Shown here in pieces: positions 18,436-28,312 of a DNA stretch of 64,000 nt. The notes below the pieces were generated by a model that was given only the letters and a program-made list of their open reading frames with translations, did not search any database and was not told where the DNA came from. The stretch covers positions 485,684-549,683 of the forward strand of contig NZ_JACHXR010000002.1 in NCBI RefSeq assembly GCF_014192275.1, read 5' to 3'. The position numbers were made by a program, and so were the translations under genes. This DNA comes from Halomonas stenophila. Lineage in GTDB: Bacteria > Pseudomonadota > Gammaproteobacteria > Pseudomonadales > Halomonadaceae. The first letter of the stretch is position 1. The number at the start of each line of letters is the position of its first letter.

Positions 18436-19521
18436 ATGTCCGGCAATACCTTCGGCAAGTTGTTCACCGTCACCACCTTCGGCGAAAGTCATGGCCCCGC
18501 GCTCGGCGCCATCGTCGACGGCTGCCCGCCGGGCCTGCCGCTCTGCGAGGAGGACCTGCAGCACGACCTGGATCGTCGCCGTCCGGGCTCGTCGCGCCAT
18601 ACCACCCAGCGCCAGGAAGCGGACCGGGTGCGCATCCTCTCCGGGGTCTTCGAGGGCGTGACGACCGGCACCGCCATCGGCCTGGTGATCGAGAACACCG
18701 ACCAGCGCTCCAAGGACTACTCGAAGATCAAGGACCGTTTCCGGCCGGCCCATGCCGACTACACCTACCATCACAAGTATGGCATCCGCGACTACCGCGG
18801 CGGGGGGCGCTCCAGCGCCCGGGAGACCGCCATGCGCGTGGCCGCCGGGGCCATCGCCAAGAAGTACCTGGCCACCCGGGGCATCCGGGTCCGCGGCTAT
18901 ATGAGCCAGCTCGGGCCCATCGCCATCGAGTTTCGCGACTGGGACGCCGTGACGGCCAATCCCTTCTTCTGCCCCGACCCCGAACGGGTGCCGGAACTCG
19001 AGGCCTACATGGATCAGCTGCGTCGCGATCAGGACTCCGTCGGGGCCAGGATCTCGGTGGTGGCCGAGGGCGTGCCGCCGGGACTGGGCGAGCCGGTCTT
19101 CGACCGGCTGGATGCCGAGCTGGCCCATGGCCTGATGAGCATCAATGCGGTCAAGGGCGTGGAGATCGGCGACGGCTTCGCCTCGGTGGCCCAGCGCGGC
19201 AGCGAGCACCGCGACGAGATGACGCCCGAGGGCTTTCTCTCCAACCACGCCGGCGGCGTGCTGGGCGGTATCTCCAGCGGCCAGGCGATCATCGCCCACC
19301 TGGCGCTCAAGCCGACCTCCAGCATCACCACCCCCGGGCGCTCCATCGACGTCAAGGGCCAGCCGGTGGAGGTCGTCACCAAGGGGCGCCACGATCCCTG
19401 CGTGGGCATCCGCGCCACGCCCATCGCCGAGGCGATGATGGCGTTGACCCTGATGGATCACCTGCTGCGCCACCGCGGCCAGAACCAGGACGTCACCGTG
19501 ACGACCCCGCGGCTGCCGTGA
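18436..19521 (+). CDS. aroC: Chorismate synthase
   Basis: 361 residues. It converts 5-enolpyruvylshikimate 3-phosphate to chorismate using reduced FMN (EC 4.2.3.5), the last common step of aromatic biosynthesis. The family signatures G-E-S-H-G-x-A near 15-21, the central [13 protein letters not shown] equivalent (D-Y-R-G-G-G-R-S-S) near 121-132, and K-x-R-H-D-P-C-V near 316 are all present. ATG 18436 follows AGGAGAA. It is 20 bp downstream of prmB and probably cotranscribed. Confidence 0.96.
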   Translation: MSGNTFGKLFTVTTFGESHGPALGAIVDGCPPGLPLCEEDLQHDLDRRRPGSSRHTTQRQEADRVRILSGVFEGVTTGTAIGLVIENTDQRSKDYSKIKDRFRPAHADYTYHHKYGIRDYRGGGRSSARETAMRVAAGAIAKKYLATRGIRVRGYMSQLGPIAIEFRDWDAVTANPFFCPDPERVPELEAYMDQLRRDQDSVGARISVVAEGVPPGLGEPVFDRLDAELAHGLMSINAVKGVEIGDGFASVAQRGSEHRDEMTPEGFLSNHAGGVLGGISSGQAIIAHLALKPTSSITTPGRSIDVKGQPVEVVTKGRHDPCVGIRATPIAEAMMALTLMDHLLRHRGQNQDVTVTTPRLP

Positions 19522-19582
19522 GCGCCAGGGCTGCTACACTGACCGGCATCCTCTCATTTCTCTTCGACAAGGCGGTCCTCCC

Positions 19583-19963
19583 ATGAAGATCAACGTCGAA
19601 TTCGACCTGACCCCCGACGAGTTCCGCCAGGCGCTGGGCCTGCCGAACGTGGAGGCCTTCCAGCAGGACCTGCTGGGCCGGATCCAGAAGCAGATGGAGT
19701 CCGGCGTCGAGGGCTATGATCCCATGAGCCTGATGCAGCCCTTCCTGCAGCAGCCCATGCTGCAGCAGGGGTTGTCCCAGGGCCTGTCCAGCTTCGGCAA
19801 CTACCAGCAGATGATGCTGGACATGCTCACCCGTGCCGCCTCCTCCGCCGGCACCCAGGCGGGCGATTCCTCGGCCTCGGCCGAAGAGGGCAACGCGGGC
19901 AAGTCGGGCGCCGCCAAGGCGGGCTCGGCGAGTGCCCGCTCACGCCGGAAGGGGGACGGCTGA
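19583..19963 (+). CDS. DUF6489-like small conserved protein
   Basis: 126 residues. The N-terminal M-K-I-N-V-E-F-D-x-T-P-x-E-F-R-x-x-L-G-L-P-N-V segment is what I associate with the DUF6489 family. A Gln/Met-rich middle (about 50-90) and an Ala/Gly/Ser/Lys-rich disordered basic tail follow. The family lacks an assigned function. It lies immediately before the phasin and PHA synthase genes, which suggests, but does not prove, a link to PHA granules. Confidence 0.6.
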   Translation: MKINVEFDLTPDEFRQALGLPNVEAFQQDLLGRIQKQMESGVEGYDPMSLMQPFLQQPMLQQGLSQGLSSFGNYQQMMLDMLTRAASSAGTQAGDSSASAEEGNAGKSGAAKAGSASARSRRKGDG

Positions 19964-20003
19964 GGCTGGCATGCGACCTTTGGCTTAGCCCCTCGTCACT
20001 TTC

Positions 20004-20032
20004 TTGCAACAAGCGTCGTGCGAGACTACGAT
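20004..20032 (+). promoter_or_regulatory. Candidate sigma-70 promoter of the phasin gene
   Basis: TTGCAA (20004-20009), a 17-base spacer and TACGAT (20027-20032) match the sigma-70 pattern well, about 50 bp upstream of the phasin start. TCGTGC / GCACGA inverted halves flank the -10 region and might form an operator, for example for a PhaR-type repressor. Confidence 0.5.
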
Positions 20033-20084
20033 TTGTGCAGCGCAGCACGATTGTTGTCACCTGTCCCTATGAGAGGATTTGGCC

Positions 20085-20573
20085 ATGCAAGACAAGATGA
20101 TCGAGAACTTCAACGAACAGACCCGCCAGTTCTTCGAGCCGATGCGCAAGCTCAACTCGTTGATGCTGGACAGTATGGAGCGCATGACCGAGTATCAGAT
20201 GGAGTCCATGAAGCGTTACAGCCAGATGGGCACCGAGCGCATGCGCGACGCCACCGAGGTCAAGGACGCCGAGGACCTGCGTGACTTCGGCACCCGCCAG
20301 GCCGAGATGATGAACGAGCTGTCCAAGCAGATGCTGGAGGATGCCCGCGCCCTCGGCGAGATGAGCATGCAGTTCAAGGCCGAGCTGGAGAAGCTCTACG
20401 CCGAGTCAGGCCAGCAACTGGCCGAGCAGGCCCAGCAGGCCCAGCAGGCCCAGCAGGCCACCGAGAGCGCCACCGGCACCGCCCAGGAGGAGCCCAAGCC
20501 CCAGGCCGCGACCAAGTCACCGGGCGCGGCCAAGGCGACCAGCACCAGCCAGGCGGCGCGCAAGCGTACCTGA
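20085..20573 (+). CDS. Phasin (PHA granule-associated protein)
   Basis: 162 residues, almost entirely alpha-helical, with a phasin_2-type core (F-N-E-Q-T-R-Q-F-F-E-P-M-R-K-L-N-S-L-M). The C-terminal part has a Q-Q-A repeat followed by a P-K-x-A-A-T-K-S-P-G-A-A-K tail like those of other phasins. Phasins coat polyhydroxyalkanoate granules and control their number and size. ATG 20085 is eight bases after GAGAGG; a TTG two codons earlier is too close to the ribosome site. phaC follows after a strong hairpin, the usual Halomonas arrangement. Confidence 0.85.
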   Translation: MQDKMIENFNEQTRQFFEPMRKLNSLMLDSMERMTEYQMESMKRYSQMGTERMRDATEVKDAEDLRDFGTRQAEMMNELSKQMLEDARALGEMSMQFKAELEKLYAESGQQLAEQAQQAQQAQQATESATGTAQEEPKPQAATKSPGAAKATSTSQAARKRT

Positions 20574-20591
20574 TCACCCGGATTCTCATCT

Positions 20592-20628
20592 GACCACCGC
20601 CGTCTCGTCATGCGAGACGGCGGTGGTC
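20592..20628 (+). terminator. 16-bp perfect hairpin between phasin gene and phaC
   Basis: GACCACCGCCGTCTCG pairs perfectly with CGAGACGGCGGTGGTC around loop TCATG, with no U-tract after it. It could act as a partial terminator or as a 3' stabiliser of the phasin message. Either role would make phasin far more abundant than the synthase from one promoter. Confidence 0.5.
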
Positions 20629-20660
20629 GCGTGTCGATGGCAGCGTTACAGGAGGGGTCA

Positions 20661-22502
20661 ATGCAGCCAGGGTTTCAAGCACCGTCTCAGGCCGAGCTCG
20701 AGGTCTGGAACGAGCAGTTCAAGGCGATCGGCGAGGAGTACCAGGCCCTGATGGAGGACTTGCTCCCCCGCATGGTGCCGGATGATGCCGCGGAAACCAT
20801 CTACGCGGACATGCGCGAGGCCTTCCGGGCCGGGGCCGAGTCGCTGATGCAGGATCCATCCCTGCTGTGGCAGACCCAGGCGCGCCTGCTCGAGGACCAG
20901 TACCAGCTCTGGCAGAACGGCCTCAAGGCCATGGCCGGCGAGTCGGTGGCACCCCTGGTGACGCCCGCCAAGGGCGATCGGCGCTTCAGGGACGAGGCCT
21001 GGACCAACGATCCCTACTACCTGGCGATCATGCAGCAGTACCTGCTGTTCTCGCGGCTGGTCGAGGACCTGATCGACCGCCTGCAGGGCCTCACCGCCGA
21101 CCAGAAGCGCAACCTGGCCTTCTACGCCCGCCAGTTGGTCAACGCCATGTCGCCGACCAACTTCGTGACCACCAATCCGGAGGTCATGCGACGCACCATC
21201 GAGACCAAGGGCGAGAACCTGGTGGAGGGCCTGGCCCGGCTGCGCCGGGACCTGGCCAATTCCGCCGAGGGGCTCAATGTCACCATGACCGACCGCAGCG
21301 CCTTCGCGGTCGGCGAGAACATCGCCGTCACGCCGGGCTCGGTGGTCTTCGAGAACGAGCTGATGCAGCTGATCCAGTATGCCCCCAGCACCGAGCAGGT
21401 CTACAAGACCCCGCTGCTGGTCGTTCCCCCCTGGATCAACAAGTACTACATCCTCGATCTGCGCGAGGACAACTCCCAGGTCAAGTGGCTGGTGGACCAG
21501 GGACACAGCGTCTTCCTCATCTCCTGGCGCAACCCGGGCCCCGAGCAGCGCGACCTGACCTGGGCCGACTACATGCAGCTCGGTCCCATCGCCGCCATGG
21601 AGGCCATCGAGCAGGCCACCGGCGAGAAGTCCGTCAACCTGCTGAGCTATTGCATCGGCGGCACCCTGGCCGGGTCCACGCTGGCCTACCTCACCAGTAC
21701 CCGCCGCGGCCGCAAGGTCAAGTCGGCGACCTTCATGACCAGCCTGCTCGACTTCCGCGACCCCGGCGAGCTCGGCGTCTTCCTGAGCGAGCCGGTGCTC
21801 AAGGGCATCGAGGCCAAGCTGGAGCAGGACGGCTACCTGGATGGGCGGGTCATGGCCTACTCCTTCAACCTGCTGCGGGAGAACGACCTCTTCTGGTCGT
21901 TCTACATCAACAACTACCTCAAGGGCGAGCTCCCGGCGCCCTTCGACCTGCTCTACTGGAACACCGACGGCACCAACCTGCCGGCCGGGACCCATGGCTG
22001 GTACCTGCGTCACATGTACCTGGAGAATCGCCTGGTCGAGCCCGGCGGCATCGAGCTGGACGGCGTGAAGATCGACCTGCGCAAGATCTCGACGCCCAGC
22101 TACTTCATCTCCACCCGCGACGACCATATCGCCAAGTGGAACAGCACCTACTACGGTGCGCTGCTGCCCAAGGGGCCGGTCAAGTTCGTGCTGGGGGGCT
22201 CCGGTCATATCGCCGGCATCGTCAATCCCCCCCACAAGAACAAGTACGGCTTCTGGACCAACGACGAGCTGCCGGCGACCCCGGAGCAATGGCTGGAAGG
22301 CGCCGAGGGCCACGAAGGCTCCTGGTGGCCCCACTGGCAGGCCTGGATGACCGACAACGGCTACGCCGACGCCGAGAAGATGGTGCCGGCCCGCCAGCCG
22401 GGCGACGGGGAGCTGGATATCCTCGAGCCGGCCCCGGGGCGCTATGTCCGCATGACCATCCCCGAGGTGCTGGGCGAGACCCCGACGTCGTCGGGAGCCT
22501 GA
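20661..22502 (+). CDS. phaC: Class I poly(3-hydroxyalkanoate) synthase
   Basis: 613 residues. It polymerises (R)-3-hydroxyacyl-CoA, mainly 3-hydroxybutyryl-CoA, into storage polyester. The catalytic triad is visible: Cys at about 331 in S-Y-C-I-G-G, Asp at about 488 in D-D-H-I, and His at about 516 in G-S-G-H-I-A-G. The spacing agrees with the Ralstonia enzyme (319, 480, 508). The first position of the lipase-like box is Ser instead of the usual Gly, a variant I recall being reported for Halomonas. ATG 20661 follows AGGAGGGG. A 16-bp bidirectional terminator ends the unit. Confidence 0.95.
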   Translation: MQPGFQAPSQAELEVWNEQFKAIGEEYQALMEDLLPRMVPDDAAETIYADMREAFRAGAESLMQDPSLLWQTQARLLEDQYQLWQNGLKAMAGESVAPLVTPAKGDRRFRDEAWTNDPYYLAIMQQYLLFSRLVEDLIDRLQGLTADQKRNLAFYARQLVNAMSPTNFVTTNPEVMRRTIETKGENLVEGLARLRRDLANSAEGLNVTMTDRSAFAVGENIAVTPGSVVFENELMQLIQYAPSTEQVYKTPLLVVPPWINKYYILDLREDNSQVKWLVDQGHSVFLISWRNPGPEQRDLTWADYMQLGPIAAMEAIEQATGEKSVNLLSYCIGGTLAGSTLAYLTSTRRGRKVKSATFMTSLLDFRDPGELGVFLSEPVLKGIEAKLEQDGYLDGRVMAYSFNLLRENDLFWSFYINNYLKGELPAPFDLLYWNTDGTNLPAGTHGWYLRHMYLENRLVEPGGIELDGVKIDLRKISTPSYFISTRDDHIAKWNSTYYGALLPKGPVKFVLGGSGHIAGIVNPPHKNKYGFWTNDELPATPEQWLEGAEGHEGSWWPHWQAWMTDNGYADAEKMVPARQPGDGELDILEPAPGRYVRMTIPEVLGETPTSSGA

Positions 22503-22539
22503 AGCCCGCCCGGCGCAGCCGGGATCTCGAAGCTGGAAG

Positions 22540-22574
22540 AGAAAACCCCCGTCGCCTGGCGACGGGGGTTTTCT
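22540..22574. terminator. Bidirectional Rho-independent terminator between phaC and lnt
   Basis: A stem of about 16 bp (AGAAAACCCCCGTCGC with its complement, loop CTG) has A-tract and T-tract arms, so a U-run follows the GC core on both strands. It serves phaC on the plus strand and lnt on the minus strand. Confidence 0.85.
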
Positions 22575-22600
22575 GCATCGGTGGAGACGAGGATATCTGG

Positions 22601-22645
22601 CTTCGAGCTTCGAGCTTCGAGCTTCGAGCTTCGAGCTTCGAGCTT
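22601..22645. repeat. 7-bp tandem repeat (six copies of CTTCGAG)
   Basis: Six perfect head-to-tail copies of CTTCGAG (22601-22642) are followed by a partial CTT, which touches the lnt stop codon. The repeat is noncoding in this reading and lies between the bidirectional terminator and lnt. Such perfect short arrays commonly vary in copy number between strains. A related TCGAAGCTGGAAGAG stretch lies just before the terminator. Confidence 0.85.
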
Positions 22646-24110
22646 ACGGCTTGCGGCGAAGTTGCAGGCCGGGCAGCACCAGCAGCGCGGCCAGGGCCCA
22701 CACCGGCCAGCTGCCGGTGCGCGTGAAGGGCGTGAGCCCCTCCCGGGGCGTGATCTCGCCGGTGAGGGTCGCCTTCTCGAACTGGGGCGCCCGCTGGAGG
22801 ATGCGGCCCTGGGCGTCGATCAGCGCGGTCACGCCGTTGCTGGTGGCGCGGATCACCGGCCGACCGTTCTCCAGCGCCCTCAGCCGGGCCATCTGCAGGT
22901 GCTGCAGCGGGCCGATGGAGGCGCCGAACCAGGTATCGTTGGAGACCGTCAGGATCACCCCCGAGTGCCTGGCCTGTTCGGCCACCAGGTCGGCGTAGAT
23001 GATCTCGTAGCAGATGGCGTTGCCGATGCGGGTGCCGGCCACCTCCAGCGGCGCCTGGTCGTCGAGGCCCGGGGTCATGGCCGGCATCGGCAGATCGAAG
23101 AAGGCGATGGCGCCCCGCAGCAGGCTCTCCAGCGGCAGGTACTCGCCGAAGGGCACCAGGTGGCGCTTGCGGTACTCGCCCGACGATGGGGCCGCCACGA
23201 TCACGCTGTTGTAGTAGTGCCCCTGGCCATCGCGCTGCAGGATGCCGGTGACCAGGGTGCTGGTGCCCGGCAGCAGCCGGCGGGCCTGCTCGAGCACCGG
23301 CGCGGCCTGGTCCGCGAACATCGGCAGCGCCGCCTCGGGCCAGATCACCAGGTCCACGTCCGTCTCCAGCGCGGCGGTCATCGTCAGGTAGGTGTCGATG
23401 GCGGTGCGCTGACCCTCGGGGGTCCACTTGATCAGCTGGGGCAGGTTGCCCTGCAGCAGGGCGACCTGCACGGGCTCGCCGGCGGGTCGCGTCCACTGGC
23501 CCGGCAGGGCCAGCGGCAGCAGCCACAGGGCGGCCAGCGGCAGGGCGGCCCACCAGCGGCGCTGCAGGAAGGCCACGCCCAGGGCGCCGGAGAGGGCGAC
23601 GACCAGCGACAGCAGGTAGACGCCGCCGACCGGCGCCCAGGGCGCCAGGGGGGCATCGATCTGGCCGCTGCCCAGCAGCAGCCAGGGAAAGCCGGTGAAC
23701 AGCCAGGTGCGCAGGGCCTCGCCGAGCACCCAGGCCCCGGCGAAGCTCAGCACGGACAGGCGTGGCCCGCAGAGGCGCCGGTAGAGGCCCAGGGTGACGG
23801 CGAAGAACAGCGCCAGGGCGGCGACGAACAGGGTCGTCAGGGCCAGGGCCAGCGGCACGCCGGTGTAGCCGTAGTCGTGGATCGACACATAGACCCAGGA
23901 GGCCCCCGACCCGAACAGCCCCAGCCCGTAGCACCAGCCCCGCCAGGCGGCCTGGCGGGCGGTCAGGGACGGCAGGCCCGCATAGACCAGGCCGGCGGCC
24001 ACGGGGGCCAGCCACCAGAGCTGGAAGGGAGCGGCGGACAGGGTGGTCAGGACCCCGGCCGCCACGGCGGCCAGGTTGCCCAGGGCCCGGCGAGGGCGAG
24101 AGATCGTCAT
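22644..24110 (-). CDS. lnt: Apolipoprotein N-acyltransferase
   Basis: 488 residues, an inner-membrane enzyme that adds the third acyl chain to lipoproteins (EC 2.3.1.269). About six to eight membrane segments occupy the first 190 residues, followed by a periplasmic nitrilase domain. That domain has the triad motifs W-P-E-A-A-L-P (Glu), Y-R-K-R-H-L-V-P-F-G-E-Y (Lys) and N-A-I-C-Y-E (Cys), and a C-terminal span closes the protein. ATG 24110 has GGAAGG upstream, and 25 bp separate it from corC. It is the last gene of the conserved miaB-phoH-ybeY-corC-lnt block. Confidence 0.93.
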   Translation of the reverse strand: MTISRPRRALGNLAAVAAGVLTTLSAAPFQLWWLAPVAAGLVYAGLPSLTARQAAWRGWCYGLGLFGSGASWVYVSIHDYGYTGVPLALALTTLFVAALALFFAVTLGLYRRLCGPRLSVLSFAGAWVLGEALRTWLFTGFPWLLLGSGQIDAPLAPWAPVGGVYLLSLVVALSGALGVAFLQRRWWAALPLAALWLLPLALPGQWTRPAGEPVQVALLQGNLPQLIKWTPEGQRTAIDTYLTMTAALETDVDLVIWPEAALPMFADQAAPVLEQARRLLPGTSTLVTGILQRDGQGHYYNSVIVAAPSSGEYRKRHLVPFGEYLPLESLLRGAIAFFDLPMPAMTPGLDDQAPLEVAGTRIGNAICYEIIYADLVAEQARHSGVILTVSNDTWFGASIGPLQHLQMARLRALENGRPVIRATSNGVTALIDAQGRILQRAPQFEKATLTGEITPREGLTPFTRTGSWPVWALAALLVLPGLQLRRKP

Positions 24111-24135
24111 GCGGCCTTCCATGGTCGGGAGAGCG

Positions 24136-25005
24136 TCAGTCCTCGAGGCTCTCGGTGTCGGGCTCGACTTCCAGCAGGCGGATGCGGCGGTTGTCGGCAT
24201 TGAGCACCGTGAAGCGCCAGCCGCCTAGCTCGGTATGCTCGCCGCGGCCGGGCAGGTGGCCGAAGCGCTGCATCACCAGGCCGCCCAGGGTGTCGAACTC
24301 CTCGTCGGAGAAGCGGGTGCCGAAGCGCTCGTTGAAGTCCTCGATGGGCGTCAGGGCACGGATCGCGTAGCGCGCGTCGCCCAGTTCACGGATATCCTCT
24401 TCCTCGTCGGTGTCGTGCTCGTCCTCGATGTCGCCGACGATCTCCTCGAGGATATCCTCGATGGTCACGATGCCCGCGGTGCCGCCGTACTCGTCCACCA
24501 CCACCGCCATGTGGTTGTGGGTATCGCGGAACTCCTTGAGCAGGCTGTTGAGGCGCTTGGACTCGGGCACGAACATCGCCGGGCGCAGCACCTCCTCGAG
24601 CTGGAAGGGCAGGCCGTTGTCCTTGCCGTTGCGCAGCAGGGGAAGCAGGTCCTTGACCAGCAGGATGCCCTTCACCTCGTCGAGGTTCTCGCCGATCACC
24701 GGATAACGGGAATGGCCGGTTTCCAGGATCACCGGCAGGTACTCCTCGAGGGGCTGGTCGAGGGCGATGGCGTTGACCTGGGAACGCGGGATGAGCACCT
24801 CGCGGACCTGCTGGTCGCTGATGTTCAGGGCGCCTTCGATGATCATCATGGCGTCCTGCTCGAGCTTGAGCCGGGTCGCCGCCTGGCGCAGGAATTCCAG
24901 TAGCTCGTCCCGGGAGCTGGGCTCGTCGCTGTCGCTGGACAGGGCGCTGAACAACTTATCGAGCCAGGACTTGTTGGCCTGGCCGTTCGATCGGTCTTCG
25001 CTCAT
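24136..25005 (-). CDS. corC: CorC/YbeX CBS-domain protein (Mg/Co homeostasis)
   Basis: 289 residues. Two CBS domains span about 65-190 (the second with [25 protein letters not shown]) and a CorC_HlyC transporter-associated domain spans about 205-285. This short form lacks the membrane DUF21 domain, as in E. coli YbeX. It is linked to magnesium/cobalt efflux and to ribosome metabolism through its neighbours ybeY and phoH. Its start overlaps the ybeY stop (4 bp), so translation is probably coupled. Confidence 0.92.
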   Translation of the reverse strand: MSEDRSNGQANKSWLDKLFSALSSDSDEPSSRDELLEFLRQAATRLKLEQDAMMIIEGALNISDQQVREVLIPRSQVNAIALDQPLEEYLPVILETGHSRYPVIGENLDEVKGILLVKDLLPLLRNGKDNGLPFQLEEVLRPAMFVPESKRLNSLLKEFRDTHNHMAVVVDEYGGTAGIVTIEDILEEIVGDIEDEHDTDEEEDIRELGDARYAIRALTPIEDFNERFGTRFSDEEFDTLGGLVMQRFGHLPGRGEHTELGGWRFTVLNADNRRIRLLEVEPDTESLED

Positions 25006-25514
25006 GCGTCGGCTCTCTCGTCCTCGGTATCGGAATCGCGGTGCGGAGGGCTGGGGGTGAGATACGGGTCGGCGATGCCCAGGCCCGCCAGGATGTCACG
25101 CTCGAGGGCTTCCATGGCCTCGGCCGCGTCGTCCTCGATATGGTCATGGCCCAGCAGGTGCAGGGTGCCGTGGACCACCATATGAGCGTAGTGAGCCGCG
25201 AGGCTCTTGTCCTGATCCCGGGCCTCGGCCAGCACCACGGGATGGCAGATCACCAGATCGCCCAGCAGCGGCAGCGTCACCCCGGGAGGGCACTCGAAGG
25301 GAAAGGACAGCACATTGGTGGGCCGGTCGCGGTCACGGTAGTCCCGGTTCAGGGTTCGGCTCTCCCCGGCATCGACGAAGCGCACCGTCAGCTCGCGGCG
25401 CGACTCCCCGGGGTGGCGCGCCAGCACGGCCGCCACCCAGGCCTCGAGTTCGGCCTGCCCGGGCAGGCCCTCGGCCTCCAGGGCCGCCTGGCGATCGACG
25501 CAGATCTCGCTCAT
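25002..25514 (-). CDS. ybeY: Endoribonuclease YbeY (rRNA maturation and quality control)
   Basis: 170 residues, a zinc-dependent UPF0054 RNase involved in 16S 3' end processing and ribosome quality control. The metal-binding H-x3-H-x5-H motif appears as [11 protein letters not shown] near 121-131, preceded by the conserved A-H-M-V-V. The N-terminal R-x-L-N-R-D-Y-R-x-x-D-x-x-T-N-V-L-S-F-P motif is intact. It overlaps phoH upstream and corC downstream by 4 bp each. Confidence 0.95.
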   Translation of the reverse strand: MSEICVDRQAALEAEGLPGQAELEAWVAAVLARHPGESRRELTVRFVDAGESRTLNRDYRDRDRPTNVLSFPFECPPGVTLPLLGDLVICHPVVLAEARDQDKSLAAHYAHMVVHGTLHLLGHDHIEDDAAEAMEALERDILAGLGIADPYLTPSPPHRDSDTEDERADA

Positions 25515-26614
25515 GAACGCTCCTCGCCACCGTTCGGGCGGTCGCGGCGTTCCTGGCCCAACTGTCTTTCCTGGCGCAGGGCCTCGCGCTCCTGCTCCCG
25601 GGCCTCGCGCCGGGCGCGTTCCTCGGCCTCCTGCTCGGCCTCGAAGAGGTCGTAGGCCTCGATGATGCGCTGGACCAGCGGGTGGCGGACCACGTCCTTG
25701 GCGGCGAAGTGGGTGACGCCGATCCCCGGGGTGTCCTTGAGCACTTCGAGCACCTGGATCAGGCCGGAGGTCTGGCCTCGCGGCAGGTCCACCTGGGTGA
25801 TGTCGCCGGTGATCACCGCCGTCGAGCCGAAGCCGATGCGGGTCAGGAACATCTTCATCTGCTCGCGGGTGGTGTTCTGGCTCTCGTCGAGGATGATGAA
25901 GGCGTTGTTGAGGGTACGCCCGCGCATGTAGGCCAGGGGGGCGATCTCGATCACCTGGCGCTCGATCAGCTTGGCCACCTGCTCGAAGCCGATCATCTCG
26001 TAGAGCGCATCATAGAGCGGGCGCAGGTAGGGATCGATCTTCTGGGCCAGGTCGCCGGGCAGGAAGCCGAGCTTCTCGCCGGCCTCCACCGCGGGGCGCA
26101 CCAGCAGGATGCGGCGCACCTCCTGCTGGTTGAGCGCCTCCACCGCGGCGGCCACGGCCAGGTAGGTCTTGCCGGTGCCGGCGGGACCGATACCGAAGTT
26201 GATGTCGTGGGCGCGGATGCTCGAGACGTAGCTCTGCTGGTTGAGCCCGCGCGGCTTGATCAGCATCTTGGGGGTGCGCAGCAGGACCTCGTCGTCGTCG
26301 CCCGAGCCCTCGTCCTCCTCCAGCGCCTGGAGGCCGGATTCCTGGAGGAACAGATGCACGGTGTCCGGCGTCAGGTCGCTGGCCTCGGCCTCGCGGTACA
26401 GGTGCTCGACGACGTTGGCGGCGGCCTTGACCCGGTGGCCGGGGCCGGCCAGCTGGAAGGCGTTGCCGCGGTTGCGCAGGGTGATGCCGAGTCGGGCCTC
26501 GATCAGCTTGAGGTGTTCGTCGCGCTGGCCGCACAGGTTGGCCAGGCGGCGCGGGTCATTGGGCTCGAGGTTCAGCGTGATGATGCGGTTGGCCGGAGTG
26601 GATGGCTGGCTCAA
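25511..26614 (-). CDS. PhoH-like ATPase (YbeZ)
   Basis: 367 residues. A short KH-like N-terminal part is followed by the PhoH nucleotide-binding domain, with Walker A G-P-A-G-T-G-K-T near 148-155 and Walker [10 protein letters not shown] near 246. It ends in an Arg/Glu-rich, coiled, charged tail ([10 protein letters not shown]). YbeZ acts with YbeY in rRNA processing in other gammaproteobacteria, and the 4-bp overlap with ybeY supports joint expression. Confidence 0.92.
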   Translation of the reverse strand: MSQPSTPANRIITLNLEPNDPRRLANLCGQRDEHLKLIEARLGITLRNRGNAFQLAGPGHRVKAAANVVEHLYREAEASDLTPDTVHLFLQESGLQALEEDEGSGDDDEVLLRTPKMLIKPRGLNQQSYVSSIRAHDINFGIGPAGTGKTYLAVAAAVEALNQQEVRRILLVRPAVEAGEKLGFLPGDLAQKIDPYLRPLYDALYEMIGFEQVAKLIERQVIEIAPLAYMRGRTLNNAFIILDESQNTTREQMKMFLTRIGFGSTAVITGDITQVDLPRGQTSGLIQVLEVLKDTPGIGVTHFAAKDVVRHPLVQRIIEAYDLFEAEQEAEERARREAREQEREALRQERQLGQERRDRPNGGEERS

Positions 26615-26695
26615 GACAGGCGGGTCCGTGCGTTGATGAGTGTCGGGGTCAGCTTACTGCCCCGGCAGCCGCCGGGGCAATGCAAGATGCAGCGG

Positions 26696-28039
26696 TCAGA
26701 AGCGTTGCGGGGCGGCCAGCTCGCCGCGCAGCGAGTTGGGCAGCGCCTCGGTGATCTCCACGTCGACGAAACAACCGATCAGCTCGGTGGGGTTGGCGGC
26801 GCGGAAGTTGACCACCCGGTTGTTCTCGGTGCGCCCGGACAGCTGGCCGGGATCCTTGGGCGAGAAGCCGGTGACCAGGATGCGCTGGGTGCTGCCCACC
26901 ATGCGCCGGCTGATCTGCATGGCCTGCTGGTTGATGCGCTCCTGGAGGATCGCCAGGCGTTGCTTCTTGACCGACTCCGGGGTCTCGTCCGGCAGGGCCG
27001 CCGCCGGGGTGCCGGGGCGCGCCGAGTAGACGAAGCTGAACGAGACGTCGAAGCCGATGCGGCCGATCAGCGCCATGGTCGCCGCGAAGTCTTCCTCGGT
27101 CTCGCCGGGAAAGCCGACGATGAAGTCCGAGGAGAAGCTGATATCGGGGCGCAGCTCGCGGATGCGTTCCAGCTTCTCGACGTATTCCTCGACGGTGTGG
27201 CCGCGCTTCATGGCGGCGAGGACACGGTCGGAGCCGGCCTGCACCGGCAGGTGCAGGTGGCTGACCAGCTCCGGGACCTCGTCGTAGGCCTCGATCAGGC
27301 TGTCGGAGAACTCCACCGGATGGGAGGTGGTGAAGCGAATCCGGTCGATGCCCTCCACGGCGGCCACGCAAGCGATCAGCTCGGCCAGGTCGATCTCGTC
27401 GCCGAGCTGGTTCTCGCCGCGGTAGGCGTTGACGTTCTGGCCCAGCAGGTTGATCTCGCGAACCCCCTGGTCGGCCAGGTGGATGACCTCGTCCATCACC
27501 GCCTCGAAGGGCCGCGAGATCTCCTCGCCGCGGGTATAGGGCACCACGCAGAAGGTGCAGTACTTCGAGCAGCCCTCCATGATGGAGACGAAGGCGGTGG
27601 CGCCGTCCGAACTCGGCTGCGGCAGGTGATCGAACTTCTCGACCTCGGGAAAGGTGACGTCGACCACCGAGATCTGGTCGTCCCGGCGCGCGTCGAGCAT
27701 CGACGGCACCCGGTGCAGGGTCTGGGGACCGAATACCATGTCCACGTGGGGCGCACGCTTGCGCAGCGCCTCGCCCTCCTGGCTGGCCACGCAGCCGCCG
27801 ACCCCGATCACCAACTCGGGGTTGGCTTCCTTGAGCTTCTTCCAGCGGCCCAGCTGGTGGAAGACCTTTTCCTGGGCCTTCTCGCGGATCGAGCAGGTAT
27901 TGAGCAGGATGACGTCGGCTTCGCGCTCGTCGTCGGTGAGCTCCAGCTGATGGGATTCGCCGAGCAGATCCGCCATGCGCGCGGAATCGTACTCGTTCAT
28001 CTGGCAGCCGTGCGTCTTGATGAAGAGTTTCTTCGCCAT
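26696..28039 (-). CDS. miaB: tRNA-2-methylthio-N6-dimethylallyladenosine synthase
   Basis: 447 residues. It methylthiolates i6A37 of tRNAs (EC 2.8.4.3). The N-terminal UPF0004 domain has three cluster cysteines (H-G-C-Q-M-N, N-T-C-S-I-R, G-G-C-V-A), the radical-SAM motif is G-C-S-K-Y-C-T-F-C near 157, and a C-terminal TRAM domain begins at about 380. The start at [12 protein letters not shown] is the only sensible one, although the ribosome site is weak. It heads the conserved block; phoH begins 81 bp downstream. Confidence 0.95.
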   Translation of the reverse strand: MAKKLFIKTHGCQMNEYDSARMADLLGESHQLELTDDEREADVILLNTCSIREKAQEKVFHQLGRWKKLKEANPELVIGVGGCVASQEGEALRKRAPHVDMVFGPQTLHRVPSMLDARRDDQISVVDVTFPEVEKFDHLPQPSSDGATAFVSIMEGCSKYCTFCVVPYTRGEEISRPFEAVMDEVIHLADQGVREINLLGQNVNAYRGENQLGDEIDLAELIACVAAVEGIDRIRFTTSHPVEFSDSLIEAYDEVPELVSHLHLPVQAGSDRVLAAMKRGHTVEEYVEKLERIRELRPDISFSSDFIVGFPGETEEDFAATMALIGRIGFDVSFSFVYSARPGTPAAALPDETPESVKKQRLAILQERINQQAMQISRRMVGSTQRILVTGFSPKDPGQLSGRTENNRVVNFRAANPTELIGCFVDVEITEALPNSLRGELAAPQRF

Positions 28040-28131
28040 AAGAATAGGTCGTGGCGTCTTGGCCCGACGGATGCACCGGTGGATGGACGTTCGCAGGCAG
28101 GAGGCCGACAGGCCTTCCGATGAGGGCATCG

Positions 28132-28137
28132 ATTATA
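28132..28137 (-). promoter_or_regulatory. Candidate -10 element of the miaB promoter
   Basis: On the minus strand this reads TATAAT, a perfect -10 hexamer, which would place the transcript start about 85 bases before the miaB start codon. The matching -35 region is poor. Confidence 0.35.
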
Positions 28138-28312
28138 CGCACCCCCGGCGGGAGGGGCCAGGGCCGACCGCCGCCGGTGGCGGCCGACTGTGGTACCCTT
28201 GGCGCCGCCGGGGGCGCGGCACGGGCCGTCGACTGGTCAGCGAGTGACCGAAGTGTCGCGGCGGCGATAGCCATGCCCCCTGGCCGACGGTTTCCAGCGG
28301 TTTTCCCGACAC

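Noticed and set aside
25682..28123. Long plus-strand open frame opposite phoH and miaB
   Set aside because: It is antisense to two clear conserved genes and has the His/Gly/Val/Leu-rich composition of a mirror frame, with no domain.
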